From positions 890,501 through 954,500 of the forward strand of contig NZ_CP077091.1 of NCBI RefSeq assembly GCF_014268595.2: a DNA stretch of 64,000 nt. Direction: 5' to 3'. A program made the position numbers and the translations under genes. The notes under the pieces were generated by a model. It searched no databases, was not told the origin of the DNA, and saw only the letters and a program-made list of their open reading frames with translations. The stretch is from Pseudomonas hamedanensis. GTDB lineage: Bacteria; Pseudomonadota; Gammaproteobacteria; Pseudomonadales; Pseudomonadaceae. This document shows positions 37,601 through 44,290 of the stretch, piece by piece (the first letter of the stretch is position 1; each line of letters begins with the position of its first letter).

Positions 37601-37749
37601 TGTCGATGGACCGCGATGCCGCGGTGGTTGGCGTGCGTGCCGGCCTGGCGTTGAACCGCGATGTGCGGGTCAACCTGGATTACAACGGGCTGATCGGTTC
37701 GAATGAGAAGGACCACGGCGTGGGTCTGACCCTCGACTGGCAGTTCTGA
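34672..37749 (+). CDS. prtB: Autotransporter subtilisin-like serine protease PrtB
   Basis: A 1025-residue paralogue of PrtA with AAGGAAGG upstream of the ATG. The signal peptide ends near AQAA-P (about 33). Catalytic residues are Asp82 in GIFDQPV, His139 in GAHGTHVGG and Ser360 in NGTSMAAPH. The protease domain is longer than in PrtA through insertions around 105-135 and 215-250. From about residue 490 onward the stem and barrel closely match PrtA, including APGNSIGTLNVAGDVTFAP and VTGYSDSSLSMGSGTHSSA, and it ends TLDWQF. The near-identical stems with more diverged protease domains suggest duplication followed by specificity change. Confidence 0.9.
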   Translation: MKNNNTPAQTGGCFALKTLTLAMLCASAMAQAAPYVENGRTGDPSSWRSSEFQADWGLGAIGADHAYAAGYTGKGVKLGIFDQPVYAAHPEFSGANKVVTLVTSGIREYTDPYIPVKAGDAFLYDGSPSVGSNGKLGAHGTHVGGIAAGSRDGGVMHGVAFGAQIISADNGDPGPEDGIVRGNDGAVYKAGWDALIASGARIINNSWGIGITDRFDLGGRDPAYPHFTVNDAQVQFNEIRTLLGTKPGGAYDGAIAAARSGIVTIFAAGNDYNLNNPDAIAGLGYFVPDIAPNWITVAALQKNPDLASANPYIMSTFSSRCGYTASFCVSAPGTKIYSAIIEGTNADNLTTSYANYNGTSMAAPHVAGSMAVLMERFPYMTGDQVATVLRTTATDLGAPGIDALYGWGMINLRKGIDGPSMFVTEQDIPEEFRIQGAYGSGQFVADLPGIGAIIDQGKPTERVCTDITCGLDTWRNDIAGHGGLTKQGIGTLVLTGNNSYSGPTLINQGRLAVNGSLQSAVTVNDGGILGGNGRIGALAVNRGGTVAPGNSIGTLNVAGDVTFAPGSTYAVELSPTSSDQINATGKAVIEGATVSMALENSPTLLSTGEVQSLLGTRYNILQAAGGIEGRFGQVLPDYAFLGGTLDYSADGIQLAVGRNAASFASVGLTPNQRAVGAAAERLGAGNALFESLLLSPNAASAQQAFQQLSGEIHPAIGTLLINDSRYLREAVGERLRERDLFNADAPTDAGSNAWVKVLGSWGESDGGHKNADSNSSIGGLLAGVDGLIAEDTRLGFVTGYSDSSLSMGSGTHSSASVDSYHLGAYLGHEIDALRLTVGGAYSWHRIDVKRDLQIGDVGSKQKTKRDATTAQLFTEAAYDLGLQPMNLEPFANLSYVHLNTDSFTEKGDAAALKGGEDNRDVVLSTLGVRAKRSFALSDQHQLELGASLGWQHNLSDVDADSHLAFANGNSAFTVQSVSMDRDAAVVGVRAGLALNRDVRVNLDYNGLIGSNEKDHGVGLTLDWQF

Positions 37750-37806
37750 CGCGTGACCGGCAGCTCTTGCCGAGCTGCCGGTTTTGAAGAAAAGGGAGCG
37801 CAGCAC

Positions 37807-39495
37807 ATGGGATTGTTCGATTACAAAAACGCCGATGGCAAAGGGGTGTACAGCGATGCCATCGCGCTGACGCTGTATGCCTACACGCCAACGGGCAAGC
37901 CTTTGCCCTCTACCGCATGGGCGCCGGTCACCGCGACGGCGCTGGGCTATCAGGGCAAGGTCGGGCCGCAGGGCACGTTCTTTGGTGAGCAGGAAGGCTT
38001 TACCAGCGCCGAGGCAGAAGTGCTCGGCAAATACGACGCCGCTGGCAAATTGATCGGCCTCGGCATTGCCTTCCGCGGCACCGGCGGGCTGGGTTACAGC
38101 GACACTTTCGGCGACCTGAAAAACAATCTGCTGGCAGCGGTGGGGCCGTCGGATTACGCGAGCAATTACGCGAAAAACGCGTTCGACAACCTGCTCAAGG
38201 CTGTCGCCGCCTTCGCGGTTGCCAACGGCATTGCCGCCAGGGACGTGCTGATCAGTGGCCACAGCCTCGGCGGGCTCGGGGTCAACAGCGTCGCCGAGTT
38301 GAGCGCGGACAACTGGGGCGGTTTCTTCAGGGACGCCCATTACATCGCGTTCGCCTCGCCGACCCAGAGCAGCACGGGCAGCAATGTGTTGAACATCGGT
38401 TTCGAGAACGATCCGGTGTTTCGCGTACTCGACGGCACTACGTTCAGCACCGCGTCGCTGGGCAAGCACGACAAGCCGCACGACTCGACCACCGACAACC
38501 TCGTCAACTTCACCGACAACTATGCTTCCACCGCGCAGAACCTGGTGCCATTCAGCATCGCCAATCCGCTGAACTGGTCAGCGCACAGTTCGCTGGGCTA
38601 TGCGGACGGTTTGAACAGGGTGATCGATTCGAAGTTCTACGACCTCACCAGCAAGGACTCGACGATCATCGTCTCCAATCTGGAAGAGGCATCCCGAGGC
38701 AAAACCTGGGTCGAGGATCTCGGTCGCAGCGGCGAGCCGCACACCGGCAGCACCTTCATTATCGGCACCGACAGCAGTGACTGGCTCAAGGGCGGGGCGG
38801 GTAATGATTTCCTGGAGGGGCGTGCCGGCGATGACCGGTTCCGTGATGATGGCGGCTTCAACATCCTCCTCGGCGGCCAGGGCCACAACACTTTCGAGCT
38901 GCAAAAACCGCTGCAGAATTTCAGCTTCGCCAACGACGGTGACGGTACGCTGTACGTGCGCGACGCCTACGGTGGCATCAGCCTGACCCGCGACATCGGC
39001 GCACTGGTCAGCAAGGAATCGGGTTCATGGTGGGGCAGCAAAGAGATCACCTGGGGCATCACCGGCAAAGGTTTGAGCAACGGCAGCGAACTCACCCCCT
39101 ACAGCCACTCACTCAATGGCGATGGCTACGGCAATGCCTTGCACGCGAGCGCCGACGGTGACTGGCTGTTCGGCCTCGGTGGCGATGACCAACTGATCAG
39201 CGACAAGGGCCAGGTGACGTTCGTTGGCGGCGCCGGCAACGACGTGATGACGGCAACGGGCGGCAACAACACCTTTCTGTTCAGCGGCGCGTTCGGTTTT
39301 GACGCGATCAACGGCTATCAGGGCAGCGACAAACTGGTGTTCATGGGCGTCGAAGGCGCGGGGCAGGGCTACGACTACAAACAGCACGCGGCGCAGTCCG
39401 GCGGCGATACCGTGCTGAAGATTGGCGATTATGCCGTGACCCTGATCGGGGTCGGAGTGGCTAATCTGTCGGACTCAAGTTTCATGTTCGCCTGA
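37807..39495 (+). CDS. RTX lipase paralogue lacking the first lid insertion
   Basis: A 562-residue family I.3-type lipase starting MGLFDYKNADGKGV, with GGGAG upstream. The triad is Ser153 in ISGHSLGG, Asp202 in FENDPVF and His260 in WSAHSS, aligned with Ser207, Asp255 and His313 of the neighbouring LipA. It is about 55 residues shorter because the LipA segment 31-90, which holds the first lid, is replaced here by a short stretch (TPTGKPLPSTAWAP). RTX repeats at about 325-365 and 445-480 (GGAGNDFL, GGAGNDVM) bind calcium; the end DSSFMFA is a type I secretion signal. There is no N-terminal signal peptide. Export by AprDEF is expected. A phospholipase or esterase preference is possible because of the missing lid. 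Confidence 0.88.
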   Translation: MGLFDYKNADGKGVYSDAIALTLYAYTPTGKPLPSTAWAPVTATALGYQGKVGPQGTFFGEQEGFTSAEAEVLGKYDAAGKLIGLGIAFRGTGGLGYSDTFGDLKNNLLAAVGPSDYASNYAKNAFDNLLKAVAAFAVANGIAARDVLISGHSLGGLGVNSVAELSADNWGGFFRDAHYIAFASPTQSSTGSNVLNIGFENDPVFRVLDGTTFSTASLGKHDKPHDSTTDNLVNFTDNYASTAQNLVPFSIANPLNWSAHSSLGYADGLNRVIDSKFYDLTSKDSTIIVSNLEEASRGKTWVEDLGRSGEPHTGSTFIIGTDSSDWLKGGAGNDFLEGRAGDDRFRDDGGFNILLGGQGHNTFELQKPLQNFSFANDGDGTLYVRDAYGGISLTRDIGALVSKESGSWWGSKEITWGITGKGLSNGSELTPYSHSLNGDGYGNALHASADGDWLFGLGGDDQLISDKGQVTFVGGAGNDVMTATGGNNTFLFSGAFGFDAINGYQGSDKLVFMGVEGAGQGYDYKQHAAQSGGDTVLKIGDYAVTLIGVGVANLSDSSFMFA

Positions 39496-39502
39496 TAACC
39501 CA

Positions 39503-39591
39503 TGTAGGAGTGAGCCTGCTCGCGATAGCGGTGTCACAGCTGCGGATGTTTCAACTGACAGACCGCTATCGCGAGCAGGCTCACTCCTACA
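39503..39591. repeat. Perfect 30-bp inverted REP pair between the two lipase genes
   Basis: TGTAGGAGTGAGCCTGCTCG begins a 30-base arm (39503-39532) whose exact reverse complement occupies 39562-39591, separated by 29 bases. It starts 8 bases after the lipase stop and could end or stabilise the upstream transcript. Confidence 0.9.
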
Positions 39592-39695
39592 AGGGGTGAT
39601 GTGCAAGAAGTTGTGAAATGCTCCGGGGCGTCCCCGTGGGGCGCTCTGGCTGTGAGCTATCTCTGACAATTCCAACAACAAGAGAGGCAATGGCA

Positions 39696-41549
39696 ATGGG
39701 TGTGTATGACTACAAAAACTACGGTACAGCCGAGTCACAGGCATTGTTCAGCGATGCCATGGCGATCACGCTGTATTCCTACCACAATCTCGATAACGGC
39801 TTTGCCGCCGGTTATCAGGACAACGGCTTCGGCCTCGGCCTGCCGGCGACGCTAGTCACCGCGCTGATTGGCGGCACGGATTCGCAGGGTGTCATTCCCG
39901 GTATCCCGTGGAATCCCGACTCGGAAAAACTTGCCCTGGAGGCGGTGAAACAGGCCGGCTGGACACCGATCACCGCAGCGCAACTGGGTTACGACGGCAA
40001 GACCGACGCCCGCGGAACCTTTTTCGGCGAGAAGCCCGGCTACACCAGCGCGCAAGTGGAAATCCTCGGCAAGTACGACGCGCAGGGGCATCTGACGGAG
40101 CTGGGCATTGCGTTTCGTGGCACCAGCGGCCCGCGTGAAATCCTCATTGGCGACTCGATTGGTGACGTGATCAACGACCTGCTCGCCGCGTTCGGCCCGG
40201 CGGATTATGCGAAGAATTATGTCGGCGAAGCCTTTGGCAATCTGCTCAGCGACGTCGTCGCGTTCGCCCAGGCCAACGGCCTGACCGGCAAGGACGTGCT
40301 GGTCAGCGGCCACAGCCTCGGCGGCCTGGCGGTCAACAGCATGGCCGATCTGAGCAGCGACAAGTGGGGCGGATTTTTTGCCGAGTCCAATTACATCGCC
40401 TACGCCTCACCCACCCAGAGCAGCACCGACAAGGTGCTTAACATCGGCTACGAAAACGACCCGGTGTTCCGCGCCCTCGACGGCTCGACGTTCACCGGCG
40501 CTTCGGTCGGCGTGCACGATGCGCCGCACGCCTCGACCGCCGACAACATCGTCAGCTTCAACGATCACTACGCTTCGAATGCCTGGAACGTGCTGCCGTA
40601 CTCGATCCTCAATATCCCGACGTGGATTTCACACCTGCCGACCGGCTACGGCGACGGCATGACCCGCGTGCTGGAGTCGGCGTTCTATGACCTGACCAGC
40701 CGCGACTCGACGATCATCGTCGCCAACCTGTCCGACCCGGCGCGGGCCAACACCTGGGTGCAAGACCTCAACCGCAATGCCGAGACCCACAAGGGCAGCA
40801 CCTTTATCATCGGCAGCGACGCCAACGATCTGATTCAGGGCGGTAGCGGCAGCGACTATCTGGAGGGGCGCGCCGGCAACGACAGCTTCCGTGACGGCGG
40901 TGGTTACAACGTCATCCTCGGCGGGCAGGGCAGCAACACGCTGGATTTGCAGCAGACGGTGAAGAACTTCGACTTTGCCAACGACGGCGCCGGCACCCTG
41001 TATATCCGCGATGCCAACGGCGGGATCAGCATCACCCGTGACATCGGCAGCATCGTCACCCAGGAACCCGGTTTCCTCTGGGGCGTGTTCAAGGACGATG
41101 TGGTGCACAGCGTCACAGCCAGCGGTTTGAAATCCGGCACCAGCCTCACCGCCTACGAGTCGAGCAGCAAAGGCAGCGCTGGCGCCGATACCCTCAAGGC
41201 CCATGCCGGCGGTGACTGGTTATTCGGTCTTGCTGGCAACGATCATTTGATCGGCGGCGCAGGCAATGACGTGTTTGTCGGCGGCGCCGGGAACGATCTG
41301 CTGGAATCGGGGGGCGGCGCGGATACCTTCCTGTTCAATGGTGCGTTCGGCCAGGACCGGGTGGTTGGCTATACGGCCAACGACAAACTGGTATTTCTGG
41401 GCGTGCAGGGTGTGTTGCCGGGAGATGATTTTCGCGCACACGCCTCCAGCGCAGGGCAGGATACGCTGCTGACATTCGGGGCGGATTCGGTGACCTTGGT
41501 GGGGGTGTCGCTGGGGAGTTTGAGTGCTGACGGGATTGTTATCGCCTGA
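39696..41549 (+). CDS. lipA: Extracellular RTX lipase LipA (family I.3; TliA/PML type)
   Basis: A 617-residue lipase, the standard length. AGAGAGG eight bases upstream selects ATG 39696, giving the known N-terminus MGVYDYKN; an ATG at 39690 is too close. The triad is Ser207 in VSGHSLGG, Asp255 in YENDPVF and His313 in WISHLP, at the same numbers as the structurally known Pseudomonas sp. MIS38 lipase. The full lid 1 region (GFAAGYQDNGFGLGLPATLV onward) is present. RTX repeats lie at about 375-400 and 515-550 (GGSGSDYL, GGAGNDVF, GGAGNDLL); the C-terminus ADGIVIA is the secretion signal for AprDEF. It hydrolyses triglycerides, and related proteins degrade polyester polyurethane. Confidence 0.96.
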   Translation: MGVYDYKNYGTAESQALFSDAMAITLYSYHNLDNGFAAGYQDNGFGLGLPATLVTALIGGTDSQGVIPGIPWNPDSEKLALEAVKQAGWTPITAAQLGYDGKTDARGTFFGEKPGYTSAQVEILGKYDAQGHLTELGIAFRGTSGPREILIGDSIGDVINDLLAAFGPADYAKNYVGEAFGNLLSDVVAFAQANGLTGKDVLVSGHSLGGLAVNSMADLSSDKWGGFFAESNYIAYASPTQSSTDKVLNIGYENDPVFRALDGSTFTGASVGVHDAPHASTADNIVSFNDHYASNAWNVLPYSILNIPTWISHLPTGYGDGMTRVLESAFYDLTSRDSTIIVANLSDPARANTWVQDLNRNAETHKGSTFIIGSDANDLIQGGSGSDYLEGRAGNDSFRDGGGYNVILGGQGSNTLDLQQTVKNFDFANDGAGTLYIRDANGGISITRDIGSIVTQEPGFLWGVFKDDVVHSVTASGLKSGTSLTAYESSSKGSAGADTLKAHAGGDWLFGLAGNDHLIGGAGNDVFVGGAGNDLLESGGGADTFLFNGAFGQDRVVGYTANDKLVFLGVQGVLPGDDFRAHASSAGQDTLLTFGADSVTLVGVSLGSLSADGIVIA

Positions 41550-41560
41550 TCCATACCCCT

Positions 41561-41653
41561 GTGGCGAGGGAGCTTGCTCCCGCTTGAGTGCGCAGCGCTC
41601 ACCCTTATTTTCGGTCCGCTGCGCGCCCCAGCGGGAGCAAGCTCCCTCGCCAC
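41561..41653. repeat. Inverted REP pair after lipA
   Basis: GTGGCGAGGGAGCTTGCTCC and GGAGCAAGCTCCCTCGCCAC are exact complements (24-base arms with the adjacent CGCT/AGCG), 12 bases after the lipA stop. They probably close the secreted-hydrolase locus. Confidence 0.88.
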
Positions 41654-41784
41654 GACAGGTATCAAAAGTGACTCGATAGCCACTCCGTGACTCCAAACCC
41701 TGCAAAAACAGGAAAAGCGGCCTAAAGCCAGCACGTGTACACACGTTCTACAGCTAGCCGCCCATGAGCACAGGAGATTCAAAC

Positions 41785-42159
41785 GTGAAAGGTTTCAAGG
41801 GGTCTGTGGGTTTCATTGCATGGGTGCTGAGTTCGGCCAGTGTCTGGGCCGATCTGCCTCAAAGCTCGATACTCAGCCGCTACGGCATCACCACTGATCA
41901 GCTGCCGGCGCCGGCGGCAACCGAACCGGTGGAGCCGGTCGAAGAGAAGAGCCGTTTTCAGATTCAGCCGGAACAGCCGTTCATGACGATTCGCCTGGGC
42001 GACGGCAAGGTGCCGCAAACCACTGGCAATCTGAGCATCGACCGCATGGTGCAGCAGGATCTGGAGCGTTGCCAACGTTTGCAGGGGGAATTGGTGAAGC
42101 GGGGCGGGAGTTACCTGTCTTGCGACGGCAGCATTCCCGGAATGCCGACTTTCGAATGA
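41785..42159 (+). CDS. Small exported hypothetical protein
   Basis: A 124-residue protein read from GTG 41785, which is preceded by AGGAG at good distance and begins a signal peptide (MKGFKGSVGFIAWVLSSASVWA); the in-frame ATG at 41764 has no ribosome-binding site. The mature part has a Pro/Glu-rich stretch (PAPAATEPVEPVEEK) and a C-terminal helix (MVQQDLERCQRLQGELVKRGG) with two Cys. No family was recognised. It lies after the hydrolase locus but beyond its REP pair, so a link to secretion is unproven. Confidence 0.65.
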   Translation: MKGFKGSVGFIAWVLSSASVWADLPQSSILSRYGITTDQLPAPAATEPVEPVEEKSRFQIQPEQPFMTIRLGDGKVPQTTGNLSIDRMVQQDLERCQRLQGELVKRGGSYLSCDGSIPGMPTFE

Positions 42160-42172
42160 CGAAACGATCACT

Positions 42173-42204
42173 GTAGGTGCTGCCGAAGGTTCGGCAGCTT
42201 CTAC
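42173..42204. terminator. Strong hairpin between convergent genes
   Basis: GCTGCCGAA and TTCGGCAGC pair around GG, with GTAG/CTAC adding to the stem ends. It stands between the exported protein gene and the convergent lipoprotein gene. It is a common Pseudomonas end-of-transcript palindrome and has no long T run. Confidence 0.6.
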
Positions 42205-42222
42205 GGGGAAGACCGCGACGTG

Positions 42223-42447
42223 TCAGTCTTCCTTGCGAACGGTCGCAACTTCGTCTGCGCGAACCTTGACCTTGGCGCCGGAAATGTCCTCGAACTCGTA
42301 GAAACCATCCTCAGTCTTGGTCTTCGGCATGTCCTCGGTCAGGTATTGGGTGCCGTTCTGCAACGTGACCACTGTTTGCGTCGAGCAACCGCCCAGGGCC
42401 AGCAGGGCCGTTACTGCCAAGGGGATGCCCAGTGCCTTGATTTTCAT
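42223..42447 (-). CDS. YgdI/YgdR-type small lipoprotein
   Basis: A 74-residue lipoprotein from ATG 42447, which is preceded by GAGGTGG; the longer open frame upstream is not coding. The signal peptide ends in a lipobox LALGGC-S, so Cys is lipidated. The mature domain (VVTLQNGTQYLTEDMPKTK; ISGAKVKVRADEVATVRK) fits the SH3-like DUF903 fold of YgdI/YgdR. Role unknown; it probably sits in the cell envelope. Confidence 0.88.
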   Translation of the reverse strand: MKIKALGIPLAVTALLALGGCSTQTVVTLQNGTQYLTEDMPKTKTEDGFYEFEDISGAKVKVRADEVATVRKED

Positions 42448-42637
42448 ACCCACCTCTGATTCCTCATCACGTAATGCCGAGCATTGTCGGCCTCTAACGC
42501 GGTTGGTGCCACTACGCCGGGAAAAGTTCGATGGCTCAGTTAAAAAATGCCGCTGATCCTTTTCCGTTTGCACCCGGCGGGGCAGAACTGGTATCTGTAC
42601 GCATAACCAGTATTCGCCCGCATGGCCCTGAATTTCC

Positions 42638-44290
42638 GTGACTGCCAATCCCCTCGAAGACCCGTTCTATTACCTCAACAACTTCCGGCAAGTGCTTGAC
42701 TGGCTTGAACTTCGTTATGCCGATGTGCTGAGCGAAACCGAGCACGGGTTCATCCGCGACTTCAAAGCCTTGCCCTTGGCTGCACAGGGTTTGCTGGTGC
42801 GGCTGGTCATGCGCAAGGGCGTGCATTTTCGCGCGAGCAAACTCAATTATGACGAGATCGGTGATATCGAGCAGGCCGCGCAGCCGCTGCTTGATCACGG
42901 CTGGCTCGACGCGCAGGCGTCACTGTCCATGGTCGACTTGTTCGATGTGTTGCTCAAGGCCGAGATTCTGCAAGCATTCGGCCCTTTCATCGACCAGCCC
43001 AAGGGGCGCAAGGACGATTGGCTGCCGCTGCTGGCCGAGCAGTTTGCCGACGCCCGACGCCTGTGCGACTGGGCGCCGCTGCTCGACGATCGGCTGTTCA
43101 GCCTGACGATCATGGACCTGTGCGATCGCTTGCGGCTGATGTTCTTCGGCAACCTGTATCAGGACTGGTCGGAGTTCGTGCTGGCCGACCTTGGCATCTT
43201 TATCTACGAAAAAGTTGAATTCTGCAGCGAATCCCGCGGGCTGCGCAGCCGGGCAGACGTTGACGCCTGCCTGTTTCTGCACCAGTGCCAACTGCGTTTC
43301 GAGGCGGGCGAACCGCTGCAAGCCATCGCCGAGCAGGTCAGCGCGCTGCACTTCGACAATCCGTGGCTGCAACGCCGTCGGGACAAGGTGCTGTTCCAGA
43401 TCGGCCAGTACGCCGAGCGCATCGGCGAGCTTGCCTTCGCGCTGAGCGTCTACCGCGAAAGCGCCTGTCCCGGCGCGCGGTTGCGCATGATCCGCGTTCT
43501 GGAGCGTTGCGCCGAATACCCGTTGGCGCTGGAACTCGCCACGCTGGCTGAACAGGCGCCGGAAAGTGCCGCCGAGCAACAGGGCCTGCAGCGCATAGTG
43601 CCGCGATTGCGGCGCAAACTCGGCGGACCACCGCTGAAACGGGTCAAGGCCAGACCGGTCGAGCGCCTGGACCTGCAACTGCCGCGCAGCGACCCGGCAT
43701 TGTCGGTTGAGTTTTATGTGCAGGCGCACCTGCATGACGACGACGGCCCGGTGCATTACGTGGAAAACAGCCTGATCAATGCACTGTTCGGCCTGCTGTG
43801 CTGGCCGGCGATCTTCGCGCCGCTGCCGGGGGCGTTCTTTCACCCGTTCCAGCGCGGCCCGGTTGACCTGTTGAACGAAGACTTCCAGCAACGCCGCGCC
43901 GAGCTGTTCGAGGCGTGCCTGGCCGAACTTGACGACGGCCGTTATGCCGAGACCATTCGCGCCCGGTTTGTCAGCAAATGGGGCATACAGTCTCCGTTCG
44001 TGTTCTGGGGCGCCTTGCATGAAGACCTGCTGGAGCAGGCGCTGGCCTGCCTGCCGGCCGAACACCTCAAGCACTGGTTCAGGCGTCTGCTGCTCGACAT
44101 CAAGGCCAACCGTGCCGGCATGCCTGACCTGATCCAGTTCTGGCCGCAGCACAAGACCTACCGGATGATCGAAGTCAAAGGCCCCGGCGACCGCTTGCAG
44201 GACAACCAACTGCGCTGGCTGGAATTCTGTCACGCGCATCAGATGCCGGTCGCGGTGTGTTACGTGCAATGGCTGGAGCAGAGCGCTTGA
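42638..44290 (+). CDS. FAN1-like VRR-NUC domain nuclease
   Basis: A 550-residue structure-specific nuclease with GTG start (MTANPLEDPFYYLNNFRQVL). The C-terminal VRR-NUC domain contains GMPDLIQFW (Pro496, Asp497), then MIEVKGPGDRLQDNQ (Glu512, Lys514), the metal-binding D...E-x-K core. Upstream there is a helical region with tetratricopeptide-like repeats and an N-terminal SAP-like/HTH part. The P. aeruginosa homologue cuts 5' flaps and unhooks interstrand crosslinks. The stop overlaps the start of a Rad3-like helicase (TTGA), so the pair is probably made together for crosslink repair. Confidence 0.92.
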   Translation: MTANPLEDPFYYLNNFRQVLDWLELRYADVLSETEHGFIRDFKALPLAAQGLLVRLVMRKGVHFRASKLNYDEIGDIEQAAQPLLDHGWLDAQASLSMVDLFDVLLKAEILQAFGPFIDQPKGRKDDWLPLLAEQFADARRLCDWAPLLDDRLFSLTIMDLCDRLRLMFFGNLYQDWSEFVLADLGIFIYEKVEFCSESRGLRSRADVDACLFLHQCQLRFEAGEPLQAIAEQVSALHFDNPWLQRRRDKVLFQIGQYAERIGELAFALSVYRESACPGARLRMIRVLERCAEYPLALELATLAEQAPESAAEQQGLQRIVPRLRRKLGGPPLKRVKARPVERLDLQLPRSDPALSVEFYVQAHLHDDDGPVHYVENSLINALFGLLCWPAIFAPLPGAFFHPFQRGPVDLLNEDFQQRRAELFEACLAELDDGRYAETIRARFVSKWGIQSPFVFWGALHEDLLEQALACLPAEHLKHWFRRLLLDIKANRAGMPDLIQFWPQHKTYRMIEVKGPGDRLQDNQLRWLEFCHAHQMPVAVCYVQWLEQSA

